From assembly GCF_001682855.1 (NCBI RefSeq), contig NZ_MAQW01000001.1, positions 1,049,926 through 1,113,925 on the forward strand: a DNA stretch of 64,000 nt, read 5' to 3'. Shown in pieces: positions 43,227-53,221 of the stretch. The notes beneath the pieces are model-generated. The model worked only from the letters and a program-made list of their open reading frames with translations. It was not told where the DNA came from and searched no databases. This DNA is from Bacillus sp. FJAT-27264. Lineage in GTDB: Bacteria; Bacillota; Bacilli; Paenibacillales; Paenibacillaceae. Positions within the stretch are counted from its first letter, which is position 1; each line of letters begins with the position of its first letter. Both the position numbers and the translations under genes were made by a program.

Positions 43227-45131
43227 TCAGGAAGACGACGTGCTCTTATATGAAAAGGCGCGCAGAGCAATCATCGACTTGATACGTTTGCACAGCGCCT
43301 CGACGGTAAGACCCGCCACCTGACGCTGCTCCTTGATCGAGCCATGTTCCACGAAGATATCCGGCACACCCATTGGATGAACTCTGACATCATATAGCTC
43401 GTGCTCCGCGTAGAATTCCAGCACAGCGCTGCCCAAGCTGCCGGCTTGACTTGCTTCTTCCAGTACAACCATGCTTGTTCCGGCATGAGCGAGATCTAGC
43501 AGCATTGAGTTGTCCATTGGTTTCAAGAACCGCGCATTGACCACGCCGACTTGAATACCCTCACGTTTCAGCAGCTCTGCTGCTTCCTCTGCAAGCTGAA
43601 CCATTGGTCCACAGGCCACAACCGCGTATTCATCGCCCGGTCGTACCCGTTCCCAGGTTCCAATCGGTATGGTGTGCAGCTCTTCGTCCAGTGGAACACC
43701 TGTGCCATTGATTCGTGGATAACGATAAGCAATCGGACCGTCATTATAGTCTATCGCCGTCTTCATCATATGGCGTAGTTCATTCTCATCCTTCGGCATC
43801 ATCAGCACAATGTTCGGGATATGGCGCATAAAGGCGATATCGTATACCCCATGATGCGTTTCTCCATCCGCGCCGACAAAGCCGGCCCGGTCGATCGCGA
43901 ACATGACATTAGCATTATGACGGCAAATATCATGCACAATTTGGTCATAAGCCCGCTGCATAAAGGTGGAATAGACCGCGAATACCGGCTTCATACCCTC
44001 CATCGCCAATGCGGCGCAAAGAGTAGCGGCATGCTGCTCAGCGATACCGACATCAATCATCCGGTCCGGGAATTCCTTGGCGAACGGGAACAGTCCCGAC
44101 CCGCCTGGCATTGCAGGTGTAACGGCAATCAAACGCTTATCTTCACGCCCCAGCTCAATCAGCGTTTTGCCAAATACTTCGGTGTACATCGGATTTCCAA
44201 CTGCTTTAAGCACCTGGCCGGATTCGATTTTGTAAGGGGAAATCCCGTGCCATTTATAAGAATCGACTTCCGCCGGCTTATAGCCCTTACCTTTCGTTGT
44301 CAGCACATGAACAAGCACAGGACCGTTCACATTGTCGGCCTGATGGAAGGTTTCAATCACTTTCTCCAGATCATGGCCATCTACAGGTCCAAGATACGTA
44401 AAGCCCAGCTCTTCAAAAAGAACACCGGGAACCATCATATATTTAAGGCTGTCTTTCACCCACTCCGCCGTCTTGGCGAGGCGATCCCCGATCGCGGGGA
44501 TTTTCTTGAGCAGTCCTTCAACTTCGTCTTTGGCGCGCAAATAGTGACGGTCTGAACGAATCTTGCTCAAATAATTGTGCATAGCCCCTACATTCGGTGC
44601 GATGGACATTTCATTGTCGTTCAGAATTACCATCAGTTTACGCTTCTCGTGTCCAATATGATTAAGCGCTTCGAATGCCATACCGCCGGTCAGCGCACCA
44701 TCGCCGATCACGGCAATCACCTTATTGTCTTCGCCCTTCAAATCCCTGGCCATCGCCATACCCATGGCTGCTGATAACGAGGTACTACTATGTCCGGCTT
44801 CCCAGACATCGTGCTCACTTTCAGAACGCTTGACGAAGCCGCAGAGCCCCTCGTGCTTACGCAGCGAATCGAAGCGGTCCTTGCGTCCGGTCAATATTTT
44901 GTGGACGTATGCCTGATGCCCAACGTCATATATCATTTTGTCCCAGGGACTGTCATAGCAGTAATGCAGGGCCAGCGTGAGCTCCACGACTCCCAGGTTA
45001 GATGCAAGATGCCCTCCGGTTACAGACAGCTTTTCAATCAGGAAATGACGAATTTCCTCCGCAAGAACACCAAGTTCTTCGATTGATAGCATTTTCAACT
45101 GCGCAGGCTCATTTATTTGTGGAAGCAGCAC
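43227..45131 (-). CDS. dxs: 1-deoxy-D-xylulose-5-phosphate synthase
   Basis: 634 residues from the GTG at 45131, the normal family length; a longer open frame to 45185 has no ribosome site, and GGGGA is just upstream of the GTG. Thiamine-dependent first enzyme of the MEP isoprenoid pathway. Visible: [13 protein letters not shown], the TPP-binding [18 protein letters not shown] with [13 protein letters not shown], the central GITPYK-like linker ([11 protein letters not shown]) and the transketolase [15 protein letters not shown]. Followed by ispA upstream in the same direction, so precursor supply and prenyl chain synthesis are co-located. Confidence 0.95.
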   Translation of the reverse strand: MLLPQINEPAQLKMLSIEELGVLAEEIRHFLIEKLSVTGGHLASNLGVVELTLALHYCYDSPWDKMIYDVGHQAYVHKILTGRKDRFDSLRKHEGLCGFVKRSESEHDVWEAGHSSTSLSAAMGMAMARDLKGEDNKVIAVIGDGALTGGMAFEALNHIGHEKRKLMVILNDNEMSIAPNVGAMHNYLSKIRSDRHYLRAKDEVEGLLKKIPAIGDRLAKTAEWVKDSLKYMMVPGVLFEELGFTYLGPVDGHDLEKVIETFHQADNVNGPVLVHVLTTKGKGYKPAEVDSYKWHGISPYKIESGQVLKAVGNPMYTEVFGKTLIELGREDKRLIAVTPAMPGGSGLFPFAKEFPDRMIDVGIAEQHAATLCAALAMEGMKPVFAVYSTFMQRAYDQIVHDICRHNANVMFAIDRAGFVGADGETHHGVYDIAFMRHIPNIVLMMPKDENELRHMMKTAIDYNDGPIAYRYPRINGTGVPLDEELHTIPIGTWERVRPGDEYAVVACGPMVQLAEEAAELLKREGIQVGVVNARFLKPMDNSMLLDLAHAGTSMVVLEEASQAGSLGSAVLEFYAEHELYDVRVHPMGVPDIFVEHGSIKEQRQVAGLTVEALCKRIKSMIALRAFSYKSTSSS

Positions 45132-45173
45132 GTGTATTCCCCGCTTTCCTAGTTGTTGTAAAATATAAATCCC

Positions 45174-45202
45174 ATTATAACACAAACGAAACGGCTGTCG
45201 AA
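45174..45202 (-). promoter_or_regulatory. Candidate promoter of dxs inside the ispA terminator
   Basis: Minus-strand TTCGAC (45197-45202), 17-base spacer, TATAAT (45174-45179). The -35 lies in the loop and right arm of the ispA terminator hairpin, so terminator and promoter share bases. Confidence 0.55.
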
Positions 45203-45214
45203 GTACAGCCGTTT
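45188..45214 (-). terminator. Terminator after ispA
   Basis: Perfect stem AAACGGCTGT / ACAGCCGTTT with a six-base loop, followed by CGTTTGTG; 13 bases after the ispA stop at 45227. Confidence 0.7.
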
Positions 45215-45226
45215 CCGTATTTGATT

Positions 45227-46171
45227 CTAATGATCCCGCTTCATGAGATAATCCGCGATCTCCAGCAGCCGACTAACGTCGGTGAAACCGCCGTCCAGCA
45301 CGGCTTTTCGGGCTGCCAAGGTCAATCGCTCTACCTCTGATTTCGAAGCCTCAATCCCGATAAAAAACGGATAAGTGACTTTTTGCTGCTCGATGTCACT
45401 GCCTGTTTTTTTACCAAGCTTGCCTTCGTCGCCGATTAGATCCAGAATATCATCTTGAACCTGGAAGGCTAGTCCAATATTGGTGCCGAACTCCCGTAGG
45501 GCAGCCAGCTGCTGCTCATTCGCACCCGCGATCCGTCCTCCGGCTAAGAGCGAGAAGATAAACAGATCACCGGTCTTGTGTTCATGGATGTAGCGAAGCT
45601 GCTCCAGACTGGTCAAGCCCTGTTCGCCTTCCATATCAGCGACTTGACCGCCGACCATCCCGCGCGGACCAGCCATTTCAGCCAGTTCCTCTACGATGGC
45701 AAGCGAGCTCTCTGCCGGAATGCCATGGCGCCGCGTGGCTTGTACAATGCTGTAGAACGCATGGGTCAATAGCGCGTCTCCAGCCAAAATGGCCGTCGCT
45801 TCGCCAAACACCTTGTGATTCGTTAACTTGCCGCGCCGGTAATCATCATTGTCCATGGCTGGCAGGTCATCATGCACCAGTGAATACGTATGTACCATTT
45901 CGATGGCTGCAGCTACAGGCAGCGCAGCAGCCCGCGAGCCACCCAGTGCTTCACAAGCCGCGACGACAAGCAGTGGCCGCAGGCGTTTGCCCCCGGCCAT
46001 CAGCGAATACTGCATCGCCTTATGCAAGTTATCAGGGACAAGCCATGCTTCAGGGAGGGTTGTCTCCAGTTCAGTAGTGACCAGATCATTAACTATCGCA
46101 ATATAGGACTCAATGGGTTCCCGCAGGGGCTCCCCGGCGGTTCCTTCGGGGCTGCTGTCAAAAGGACTCAT
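45227..46171 (-). CDS. ispA: Farnesyl diphosphate synthase (short-chain prenyltransferase)
   Basis: 314 residues from ATG 46171, with GGAAGGGG upstream; the start lies within the end of xseB (14-base overlap). The first Asp-rich motif is [10 protein letters not shown] and the second QVQDDILD, both complete, with GGKRLRP ahead of the first. Condenses IPP with DMAPP/GPP to FPP. An N-terminal extension of ~15 residues is disordered ([11 protein letters not shown]). Confidence 0.94.
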   Translation of the reverse strand: MSPFDSSPEGTAGEPLREPIESYIAIVNDLVTTELETTLPEAWLVPDNLHKAMQYSLMAGGKRLRPLLVVAACEALGGSRAAALPVAAAIEMVHTYSLVHDDLPAMDNDDYRRGKLTNHKVFGEATAILAGDALLTHAFYSIVQATRRHGIPAESSLAIVEELAEMAGPRGMVGGQVADMEGEQGLTSLEQLRYIHEHKTGDLFIFSLLAGGRIAGANEQQLAALREFGTNIGLAFQVQDDILDLIGDEGKLGKKTGSDIEQQKVTYPFFIGIEASKSEVERLTLAARKAVLDGGFTDVSRLLEIADYLMKRDH

Positions 46172-46424
46172 CGCCGACCCCTTCCAGACCACCAAACGGC
46201 TTCTTACGCAGTTCGCCGTCCTCTTCTACTATCATCTCAATCTTGCGTTCTACCTGCTCCAGCTTGTTGCCGCACAGCTGGGACAGCTTCATTCCCTGCT
46301 GAAATAAATCGATGGCCTTTTCCAGGGGGACATCGCCGTGCTCAAGCTCCCGCACGATTTCCTCCAGACGGTCCATCGCTCCTTCAAAATCCAGTTCCGC
46401 TTCCTTTGTCATCGTCTTTGCCAT
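46158..46424 (-). CDS. xseB: Exodeoxyribonuclease VII small subunit
   Basis: 88 residues. Family core is obvious: DFEGAMDRLEEIVRELEHGDVPLEKAIDLFQQGMKLSQLC, a two-helix hairpin. It begins within xseA (41-base overlap) and ends within ispA. The GGAGG site is directly against the first ATG, so the second ATG (four codons on) may be the real start. Small subunits decorate the XseA helical stalk. Confidence 0.94.
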   Translation of the reverse strand: MAKTMTKEAELDFEGAMDRLEEIVRELEHGDVPLEKAIDLFQQGMKLSQLCGNKLEQVERKIEMIVEEDGELRKKPFGGLEGVGDESF

Positions 46425-47769
46425 CCTCCTTCATTCCCCATACCTGGCAATTCAGTTCACCATCATTCAACTTGACCACCACAAGGTCGCCGAGTGCTAC
46501 ATCGTTCAGCGACTTGATCAAGTGCTGTTGTCCTTCGTCGTAGACGAGGCTGTAGCCTCTCGACATGACTTTGAGCGGGCTCAGCGCGTCGAGGTGGCGC
46601 ATCTCCGCCACAAAGCTTGAACGCTTGTCCCGCAGCCGTGCCCCTATCGCGCCGATCAGTTCGCGGCGCAAGCCTTCGGCGCGCTGCCTTGCGGCAATCA
46701 CGCCGTCACGCGGATGGAACCGCTGCAGGCTGTGCCGCAGCACCGCTTCACGCTCGCGCGCGCGCCCTAAGCGCGCATCTGCCGCGCTGGAAAGCCGCTG
46801 GCGCAGCATGTCGAGCTGCTGCGTATGCTGCAGCAGATACCGGCGCGGGTTGACCAGCACCGGCGACCGCTGCAGCGAAGCCAGCCGCTCGCGTCCGCGT
46901 TGGGCGCGCCGCTGCAGCCCCTGGCGCAGCCTGCGCTGCTGCTGGCGAAGCTGCGTCGCCAGCTCGGCGGCATGCGGCACCGCCAGCTCCGCCGCAGCGG
47001 TAGGCGTCGCCGCCCGAAGATCGGCGGCGAAGTCGGCGATCGTGAAATCGGTCTCGTGGCCAACGGCCGAGATGACCGGAATGTCCGATGCCGCAATCGC
47101 ACGGGCAACGATCTCCTCGTTGAACGCCCAGAGCTCCTCCAGAGAGCCGCCGCCGCGGCCAACGATCAAGACGTCAGCTTCGCCCATAGCGTTCAGTGTC
47201 TTGATCGCCTTTACGATGGAAGGCGCAGCGCCCTTGCCCTGCACCGTCACCGGGTACAGCACAACCGCGGCTTGCGGGTATCTACGCTGAAGTGTGATCA
47301 TAATGTCCCGCACGGCTGCGCCGGTCGGGGAAGTTACGACCCCAATACAACGGGGCAGCCTCGGCAGCGGAGACTTACGCTCCGCCGCGAATAACCCCTC
47401 TTGCTCCAGCTTCGCCTTTAGCTGTTCATAAGCAAGATACAGACTACCGATGCCATCCGGCTGCATATGTGTCGCATAGAACTGGTATTGCCCATCCCGC
47501 TCATATACAGTCACATTGCCTCTGGCAATGACACGGGAGCCTTCCTTCGGCACAAAGGGTAGCCGCTGATTGTGGGACGCGAACATGATCGCCTTGATTC
47601 GGCTGCTCTCGTCCTTCAGTGTGAAATACATATGTCCGCTGCCGTGATGTGTAAAGTTGGAGATCTCACCACGTATCCATACATCCGACAGAAGATGATC
47701 CGAGTCCAGCTTCATGCGGATGTAACGGTTAAGTTCCTTAATGGAATAGACTTGCCGCTCTGCCGCCAT
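46384..47769 (-). CDS. xseA: Exodeoxyribonuclease VII large subunit
   Basis: 461 residues. N-terminal OB fold (about 20-105: LSDVWIRGEISNFTHHGSGHMYFTLKDESSRI), catalytic domain with GVVTSPTGAAVRDI, VGRGGGSLEELWAFNEE and VISAVGHETDFTIADFAADLRAATPTAAAE, then a long arginine/glutamine-rich coiled coil, and a C-terminal LKVMSRGYSLV hairpin. The coiled-coil part (46620-47000) is clearly GC-richer than its surroundings. Degrades single-stranded DNA from both ends. Confidence 0.95.
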   Translation of the reverse strand: MAAERQVYSIKELNRYIRMKLDSDHLLSDVWIRGEISNFTHHGSGHMYFTLKDESSRIKAIMFASHNQRLPFVPKEGSRVIARGNVTVYERDGQYQFYATHMQPDGIGSLYLAYEQLKAKLEQEGLFAAERKSPLPRLPRCIGVVTSPTGAAVRDIMITLQRRYPQAAVVLYPVTVQGKGAAPSIVKAIKTLNAMGEADVLIVGRGGGSLEELWAFNEEIVARAIAASDIPVISAVGHETDFTIADFAADLRAATPTAAAELAVPHAAELATQLRQQQRRLRQGLQRRAQRGRERLASLQRSPVLVNPRRYLLQHTQQLDMLRQRLSSAADARLGRAREREAVLRHSLQRFHPRDGVIAARQRAEGLRRELIGAIGARLRDKRSSFVAEMRHLDALSPLKVMSRGYSLVYDEGQQHLIKSLNDVALGDLVVVKLNDGELNCQVWGMKEDGKDDDKGSGTGF

Positions 47770-47778
47770 GATTCCTAC

Positions 47779-48636
47779 CTATTCCAGTCCGTGACGGCGT
47801 TTAGCTGCAATCAGCGTATTCCCCATCAGCATCGTAATCGTCATAGGGCCCACGCCGCCTGGTACAGGAGTAATATGGCCGGCAACTTCTTTTGCACTTT
47901 CATAATCAACATCACCGGCAAGTTTGCCAGAATCCAAACGGTTCATGCCGACATCAATAACGATAGCACCCGGTTTCACAAAGGATGCATCAATGAAATT
48001 AGCACGTCCAATTGCGACTACCAGAATATCCGCCTGACGGCTGAGCTCCGCAATGTTAGCTGTGCGGGAATGACACATAGTGACCGTAGCATTCTCACGT
48101 TGCAATAACAGAGATACTGGCTTGCCGACAATATTACTGCGACCGATGACCACAGCATGCTTACCCGAAATCTCGGTTCCTGTACGCTTGATTAACTCTA
48201 TAACACCAGCTGGTGTACATGGAAGAAGGCTATCATCGCCAATAACCAGATTACCCACATTCACCGGATGGAAACCATCAACATCCTTTTCTACTGCAAT
48301 CGCATCAATAACAGCTTTTTCTTCGATATGTCCCGGCAACGGCAATTGCACCAGAATCCCGTCAATATCGTCACGCTGATTCAACTGTTCAACCAGTGCC
48401 AGCAGATCTTCCTGCGAAGTCGAAGCATCCAGTCTATGTACTTCGGAATGGAAGCCCAGACTAATGCAGGATTTCTCCTTATTACGAACATAGACCTGCG
48501 AAGCCGGGTCTTCTCCTACAAGCACAACGGCAAGGCCTGGCTTTACCCCGCGTTCCAAGAGCCCAGCAACCTCCCGGGCAATGTCGATGCGAATTTCGTC
48601 GGATACTTGTTTACCACTGATGATTGCTGCTGTCAT
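47779..48636 (-). CDS. folD: Bifunctional methylenetetrahydrofolate dehydrogenase/cyclohydrolase
   Basis: 285 residues from ATG 48636 behind GAGGAGA; the 30-codon open extension upstream is not coding. Family marks: [44 protein letters not shown], the NADP-binding [18 protein letters not shown] and [14 protein letters not shown]. Makes formyl-THF for purine synthesis. Confidence 0.95.
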   Translation of the reverse strand: MTAAIISGKQVSDEIRIDIAREVAGLLERGVKPGLAVVLVGEDPASQVYVRNKEKSCISLGFHSEVHRLDASTSQEDLLALVEQLNQRDDIDGILVQLPLPGHIEEKAVIDAIAVEKDVDGFHPVNVGNLVIGDDSLLPCTPAGVIELIKRTGTEISGKHAVVIGRSNIVGKPVSLLLQRENATVTMCHSRTANIAELSRQADILVVAIGRANFIDASFVKPGAIVIDVGMNRLDSGKLAGDVDYESAKEVAGHITPVPGGVGPMTITMLMGNTLIAAKRRHGLE

Positions 48637-49118
48637 GAAAATCTCTCCTCTTTGGTAGGCTTTGATGGATTTTATATTATAAATTGAACCTGTTTTGGGG
48701 CTCAAGTCAAAATCAGAGGTCAACATTAAAGTTCTTTCCTGATTCTAAAGATAACTCCTACTTCCAGCTTAATTTATTAAAAAAAAGTTAATAGCTCTAC
48801 GCAAAACATGGCGTACTTTCAAACCTGAGCTTGCAGTACTGAGTTTCGAAACAAAGGCAATATTGCGCCTTACAAGTTGGGACTTTCGTGTGTAATGTAC
48901 ATTAAGAGCAATAAGCGTACTTAATCTAAAAGATTCGCTTCTCTGAAACTAAAATGAACCATTTTAGCATACGATAATGCTCCTAAAGCATACATTCACC
49001 TGTTTTTCGCTAAATTAAGGAGCACTTCTGCGCTTTTTCCCACAGCTAGTTATTTCTCCATAGCAAGTGACTTTCGCACACCCATGGTCCCACCACAGCT
49101 TCCTCAACGTTAAATCAC
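48637..49118. other. Non-coding stretch between folD and nusB
   Basis: 482 bases without a gene. It holds the folD ribosome site and promoter region and, further left, AT-rich sequence with short echoes of the interspersed element at 6233 and 60606 (GGCAATATTGCGCCTTA at 48857). No terminator with a clear stem follows nusB. Confidence 0.4.
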
Positions 49119-49574
49119 TTATTGAAGATGATCCGCTTTGAGCGTGTCCAGTTCCTGAATCATCTTACCCAGTACCCCGTTCACGAACTTGCCGGAATCC
49201 TCGGTACCGAAATGCTTGGCCAGATCAATGGCTTCGTTGACGGAGACCTTGGCAGGAACATCGCTTGCGAATACCATTTCAAAAGTCGCCAGACGCAAAA
49301 TCTGACGGTCTACTCGCGACAAACGACTCATTTGCCAGCCCTTCAAGTAATATTCCAGCATGTCATCAATTGCTACCTTATGTTCCCAAACGCCATTCAC
49401 ATGGTCTACTACATAGTGCTTCAGTTCAATCTCATCGGTGATAACACGCTCTGTCTCATTCTCCTCCGAAGCCTCTTCCAGCAGCATTTCTACCGCCTCT
49501 GCACTGTCCACATCATTCATTTCCATTTGGTACAGGCTTTGTACAATAATTTCTCTAGCTAAACGTCTCTTCAT
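49119..49574 (-). CDS. nusB: Transcription antitermination factor NusB
   Basis: 151 residues, ATG behind TTTAGGAGGAACAC. All-helical; RRLAREIIVQSLYQMEM at the N-terminus, RVDRQILRLATFEMVF and VSVNEAIDLAKHFGTEDSGKFVNGVLG at the C-terminus are diagnostic. Binds the boxA RNA with NusE in rRNA transcription. Confidence 0.95.
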   Translation of the reverse strand: MKRRLAREIIVQSLYQMEMNDVDSAEAVEMLLEEASEENETERVITDEIELKHYVVDHVNGVWEHKVAIDDMLEYYLKGWQMSRLSRVDRQILRLATFEMVFASDVPAKVSVNEAIDLAKHFGTEDSGKFVNGVLGKMIQELDTLKADHLQ

Positions 49575-49690
49575 GTGTTCCTCCTAAAATCTTGTTTCGC
49601 ATATCTTTATTTTAAGCCCAAATTCAGCACATTCTATCCCTATATAGGACACAGATATTATGGCAACTGCGGTAAGAGCCTTCTCTCCAC

Positions 49691-49775
49691 AAAAAAACCG
49701 CGTGATCTTTCTTCCGGGGCAACGAACATCAACGAACCTACAATTCCTGCTTCGGGAGAAAGACTATCGCGGTTC
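49691..49775 (-). terminator. Extended terminator hairpin after the AmaP operon
   Basis: Minus-strand AACCGCG...TCTTTCT...CCG pairs with CGG...AGAAAGA...CGCGGTT and is followed by TTTTTTT. A long, partly interrupted stem of about 80 bases; it starts at the stop codon of the DUF2273 gene. Confidence 0.65.
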
Positions 49776-50010
49776 ATTTGAAAGGACGCCAGCGTCCAGA
49801 CAACCACTCCACCAGCTCCTGCCATCTAACCATAGGAGACTGCGCGTGATCGTCCTTCCTTTTGCCAAGCGTATATCCGATGAACACTACCAGTGCAAAG
49901 AACAGCATATCCCAAAAACCACTAATCAAATAAATCAAACCGAGAATGACCCCGAAGGAGACTCCGGCGATCCTACCCCCGTGACTTTCCCATACTTCTC
50001 TCCAGGACAT
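49774..50010 (-). CDS. DUF2273 small membrane protein
   Basis: 78 residues with two hydrophobic helices (about 14-30, 33-48) in the pattern GRIAGVSFGVILGLIYLISGFWDMLFFALVVFIGYTLGKRKD, which is the DUF2273 family. These proteins accompany AmaP and Asp23, the alkaline-shock envelope proteins. Follows amaP by 15 bases. Confidence 0.85.
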   Translation of the reverse strand: MSWREVWESHGGRIAGVSFGVILGLIYLISGFWDMLFFALVVFIGYTLGKRKDDHAQSPMVRWQELVEWLSGRWRPFK

Positions 50011-50025
50011 AGGGGAAACCCACCT

Positions 50026-50565
50026 CTATTCCACTCGACTTTTGAAGCTTGGAGACTGTGACAGGTTGGCAATATATACGGACACATCCGCCACCGGTAT
50101 GCCAGTCGTTTCCTGCACGAAATCGTGCACCTGACGCTGAACTTCCGTGGTCAGCAGCGGGAGCGAATGCTCTCCGTCCACCACCGCGCGGATCATAATT
50201 TCCAGACCCGCCTGAGAGACGCGGATACGCGACTTCAGATCGCGGATGCCTTTGACCTTGCCGGCCGCCTTGAGGCTAAGGTTCTCAATCGTTTCCATGG
50301 AGATCTGGATATCCCCATACTCTGTGCGCTGATCTACCGAAGGCAAGGTTGCCCGGTCGCGTCGCATGGAGATGTAGAAGAAACGAATGCTGAGCAAGAA
50401 CAGAATCACCGAGATCGTGATCGCCACAATGTAGACTGCCGGACCATCCTTAATTTCCACCGTTCTGGGGATGGCCCCGCTCAAGAGGAGGATGGCTATT
50501 GCAGATAATATTCCGATGCTAAGGCTGTAGATGAACAGCAGAAGCCTGTCCAAAATTTTTGCCAC
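50026..50565 (-). CDS. amaP: Alkaline shock response membrane anchor protein AmaP
   Basis: About 179 residues from the GTG at 50565; the ATG three codons earlier is only two bases from the AAGGAGG site. Two N-terminal membrane helices (KILDRLLLFIYSLSIGIL; VAITISVILFLLSIRFFYI) and a C-terminal Asp23-like domain (about 85-175). In staphylococci AmaP holds Asp23 at the membrane. Followed by DUF2273 and preceded by the Asp23 gene, so all partners are here. Confidence 0.88.
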   Translation of the reverse strand: MAKILDRLLLFIYSLSIGILSAIAILLLSGAIPRTVEIKDGPAVYIVAITISVILFLLSIRFFYISMRRDRATLPSVDQRTEYGDIQISMETIENLSLKAAGKVKGIRDLKSRIRVSQAGLEIMIRAVVDGEHSLPLLTTEVQRQVHDFVQETTGIPVADVSVYIANLSQSPSFKSRVE

Positions 50566-50590
50566 GAGTCTCATAACCTCCTTAAATTAG

Positions 50591-50624
50591 AGTAAACCCT
50601 CGACGTTGCTGTCGGGGGTTTATA
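50591..50624 (-). terminator. Hairpin between asp23 and amaP
   Basis: Minus-strand TAAACCCCCGAC / GTCGAGGGTTTA with a small loop and a short tail. It could be an attenuator that reduces read-through from the Asp23 gene into amaP. Confidence 0.55.
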
Positions 50625-50640
50625 GAAGAACGGGTGGCTA

Positions 50641-51054
50641 TTATTTCACACGAAGCACGGCTTCGGCATCCTCGTTCTTTTCTACAGTGGCGCTCTTGAA
50701 CTGCACATCATGAATATGAACATTGACTTCCACAACTGTAAGCCCAGTCATGGTCTCGATGGAACGCTTAACATTGCGCTGAATCTCCGCCGCTACTTCA
50801 GGAAGACGGTTGCCGTACTCGATGATTACGGATACATCCACCGCAGCCTCACGTTGTCCAACCTCTACTTTCACACCTTTGGACAAGTTCTTGCGTCCGA
50901 GAAGCTCTACAATTCCTCCAGCAAATCCACCGCTCATGCCGGCCACACCTTTAACTTCTACTGTAGCCAAACCTGCGATTACCTCGATTACTTCCGGGGC
51001 AATTTGGATTTCACCGATTTCCGTCCGTTCGAATTCCGTCGGCAATGTACTCAT
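50641..51054 (-). CDS. Asp23/Gls24 family envelope stress protein (YqhY-like)
   Basis: 137 residues from ATG 51054 (MSTLPTEFERTEIGEIQIA); the frame is open to 51087, but those ATGs lack a ribosome site. Family core: IAPEVIEVIAGLATVEVKGVAGMSG, KGVKVEVGQREAAVDVSVIIEYG and a C-terminal VEVNVHIHDV. Lies between accC and the amaP genes. YqhY in B. subtilis sits at the same place and affects acetyl-CoA carboxylase activity. Confidence 0.9.
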   Translation of the reverse strand: MSTLPTEFERTEIGEIQIAPEVIEVIAGLATVEVKGVAGMSGGFAGGIVELLGRKNLSKGVKVEVGQREAAVDVSVIIEYGNRLPEVAAEIQRNVKRSIETMTGLTVVEVNVHIHDVQFKSATVEKNEDAEAVLRVK

Positions 51055-51167
51055 CTTAGCCTTCACACCTTTCAACATGTTGTTCATGATTTCAAGCTTA
51101 AAGCACGTCTCTTATTAAACATACTATATCATTTGGCGAACTTTATGACAAACAAAGCAAAGTCGTC

Positions 51168-52511
51168 CTAAACTTCATACTCTTCCAGGAATTTAATATC
51201 AAAATTCCCGTCCAAGAACACAGGATGTTCGAGCAGTTTTTGATGGAACGGAATGGTCGTATGAATTCCCTCCACCGCGAACTCGCCCAGGGCGCGCTTC
51301 ATCTTCGCAATAGCTTCTTGACGGGTCGGTGCCCAGACGATCAGCTTCGCAATCATGGAATCATAGAATGGCGATATGGTATATCCTGGATAAGCGCCAC
51401 TATCTACGCGAACACCAAGACCACCCGGTGGCAGATAAAAGCCGATTTTGCCCGGTGAAGGCATGAAATTCTTCTCAGGATCTTCGGCATTGATCCGGCA
51501 TTCAATGGACCAGCCGTTAATGACAATATCCTCTTGCTTGAAGGAAAGCGGATTGCCTTCAGCTACGGAGATCATTTCTTTGATAAGGTCAACACCGGTG
51601 ACCATTTCTGTAACCGGATGTTCGACTTGAATCCGGGTATTCATTTCCATGAAATAGAAATTACCATCCGGACCTAGTAGAAACTCCAGTGTACCTGCTC
51701 CGGAATAGTTCACGGCAAGCGCCGCACGCACGGCCGCATCACCCATGGCTGCGCGGGTTTCCGGTGTCAGTACGGCACAAGGCGCTTCCTCCACCAATTT
51801 TTGACGGCGGCGCTGCACAGAGCAGTCCCGTTCGCCCAGATGGACCACATTGCCATGCTTGTCGGCAATAATCTGTATCTCAACATGCTTCATTCCCGTC
51901 AGGAATTTCTCCAGATAGACTCCGGCGTTACCGAAGGCTTTCTGTGCTTCCTGCTGGGCTGCAGTAATCTGCTTCACCAGGGATTCTTCATCCTCAGCAA
52001 TCCGGATGCCCTTACCTCCACCACCCGCTGTTGCCTTAACGATGATCGGATACCCGATCTCACGGCCCAGCGTTATAGCTTCCTCTACATCACCCACAAG
52101 GCCATCAGAACCCGGGATAACCGGGACTCCGGCCTGCTTCATGGTGTCTTTCGCCACTGCCTTGTCACCCATTCTCGTAATCGCTTCCGGGGAAGGCCCG
52201 ATAAAGGTAATATTGCAAGACTCGCAAATCTCCGCAAAATCAGCGTTCTCCGCGAGAAATCCGTATCCCGGATGGATAGCATCGCATTCGGTCAACGTGG
52301 CAACACTCATAATATTGGTAAAGTTCAGATAGCTGTCCTTGGATAGCATTGGTCCAATGCAGTAGGCCTCATCTGCCAGACGGACATGCAGTGAGTCCCT
52401 GTCGGGCTCGGAATAGACTGCTACAGTGGAAATGCCGAGTTCACGACAGGCCCGGATAATGCGGACCGCTATTTCTCCACGGTTGGCAATCAGCACTTTT
52501 TGAATGTTCAT
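51168..52511 (-). CDS. accC: Acetyl-CoA carboxylase, biotin carboxylase subunit
   Basis: 447 residues from ATG 52511 (GGGAGG upstream). N-terminal [23 protein letters not shown]-grasp loop [43 protein letters not shown] (catalytic) and [10 protein letters not shown] near the end. Carboxylates the biotin of AccB with ATP and bicarbonate. It follows accB in the usual fatty-acid operon. Confidence 0.96.
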   Translation of the reverse strand: MNIQKVLIANRGEIAVRIIRACRELGISTVAVYSEPDRDSLHVRLADEAYCIGPMLSKDSYLNFTNIMSVATLTECDAIHPGYGFLAENADFAEICESCNITFIGPSPEAITRMGDKAVAKDTMKQAGVPVIPGSDGLVGDVEEAITLGREIGYPIIVKATAGGGGKGIRIAEDEESLVKQITAAQQEAQKAFGNAGVYLEKFLTGMKHVEIQIIADKHGNVVHLGERDCSVQRRRQKLVEEAPCAVLTPETRAAMGDAAVRAALAVNYSGAGTLEFLLGPDGNFYFMEMNTRIQVEHPVTEMVTGVDLIKEMISVAEGNPLSFKQEDIVINGWSIECRINAEDPEKNFMPSPGKIGFYLPPGGLGVRVDSGAYPGYTISPFYDSMIAKLIVWAPTRQEAIAKMKRALGEFAVEGIHTTIPFHQKLLEHPVFLDGNFDIKFLEEYEV

Positions 52512-52566
52512 GCGTTTCCTCCCAAAAGTATTGCGGAGCCTTAAGCTCCGCATGATTTACGGCATA

Positions 52567-53073
52567 TTATTCCGGTTTGACCAAGAACAGCGGCTGGCCG
52601 TATTCCACAAGCTGGCCGTTCTCGACCAAGACGGATACGATTTCGCCTTTCACTTCCGCTTCCAGCTCATTCATCAGCTTCATAGCTTCGATAATGCACA
52701 CTGTTGTCTTGGCATTGACACGGTCGCCGACAGATACGAACGCCGGCGCTTCAGGAGATGCAGCACCATAGAAGGTACCCACCATCGGAGACACGATTGT
52801 ATGTAATGTACTTTCTGCAGGAGTAGACGGAGTCTGTACCTGAACAGGTGTCTCAATTACAGTTGGCTGCACCGCTGGTTGCTGCGGAACAGGCTGTTGC
52901 AGAACAGGCTGCGTCAGAGGATAGGCATAAGGAACCGCTGTTCCGTCAGCCTCAGGGCGGTCCGGTTTGCGGATAGCCAGTTTCATTCCTTCGCTCTCAA
53001 TCTCCAGCTCATGTACGGAGGATGTCTGGTCCAGCAATTTGATCAATTCCTTAATTTCGCTTAATTTGAACAT
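52567..53073 (-). CDS. accB: Acetyl-CoA carboxylase biotin carboxyl carrier protein
   Basis: 168 residues. N-terminal helix ([25 protein letters not shown]), a Pro/Gln/Val-rich flexible linker (about 60-90), then the biotinyl domain with the lysine in EAMKLMNE and the preceding [15 protein letters not shown]. The lipoyl-like domain ends EYGQPLFLV. Partner of AccC. Confidence 0.95.
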   Translation of the reverse strand: MFKLSEIKELIKLLDQTSSVHELEIESEGMKLAIRKPDRPEADGTAVPYAYPLTQPVLQQPVPQQPAVQPTVIETPVQVQTPSTPAESTLHTIVSPMVGTFYGAASPEAPAFVSVGDRVNAKTTVCIIEAMKLMNELEAEVKGEIVSVLVENGQLVEYGQPLFLVKPE

Positions 53074-53140
53074 AAAATCAGTTCACTCCTTCAGCTTTCT
53101 CTCGAAACCGCTCTTCTTCGCGGACAAGATAACTTTAAGT

Positions 53141-53168
53141 ATTATATCATAAACGCTAGAAATGGAAA
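53141..53168 (-). promoter_or_regulatory. Candidate sigma-A promoter of accB-accC
   Basis: Minus-strand TTTCCA (53163-53168), 16-base spacer, TATAAT (53141-53146), 68 bases upstream of accB. The -35 overlaps the hairpin that closes the spoIIIA operon. Confidence 0.55.
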
Positions 53169-53196
53169 GAGCCCGGGATAACCCGAGCACTTTCGC
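53164..53196 (-). terminator. Terminator of the spoIIIA operon
   Basis: Minus-strand GAAAG-T-GCTCGGG-TTAT-CCCGGGC-T-CTTTC, a strong stem with one bulge on either side. T-tail weak. It lies between spoIIIAH and accB. Confidence 0.65.
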
Positions 53197-53221
53197 TATT
53201 TTCTTTGTTTTTTCTCATCGA

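Noticed and set aside
43821..44555. 244-codon plus-strand frame inside dxs
   Set aside because: Antisense to conserved dxs sequence, with no family resemblance or ribosome site.
46565..47290. 241-codon plus-strand frame inside xseA
   Set aside because: It is antisense to a clear xseA; composition (Arg/Ser runs) is that of a GC-rich shadow frame and there is no ribosome site.
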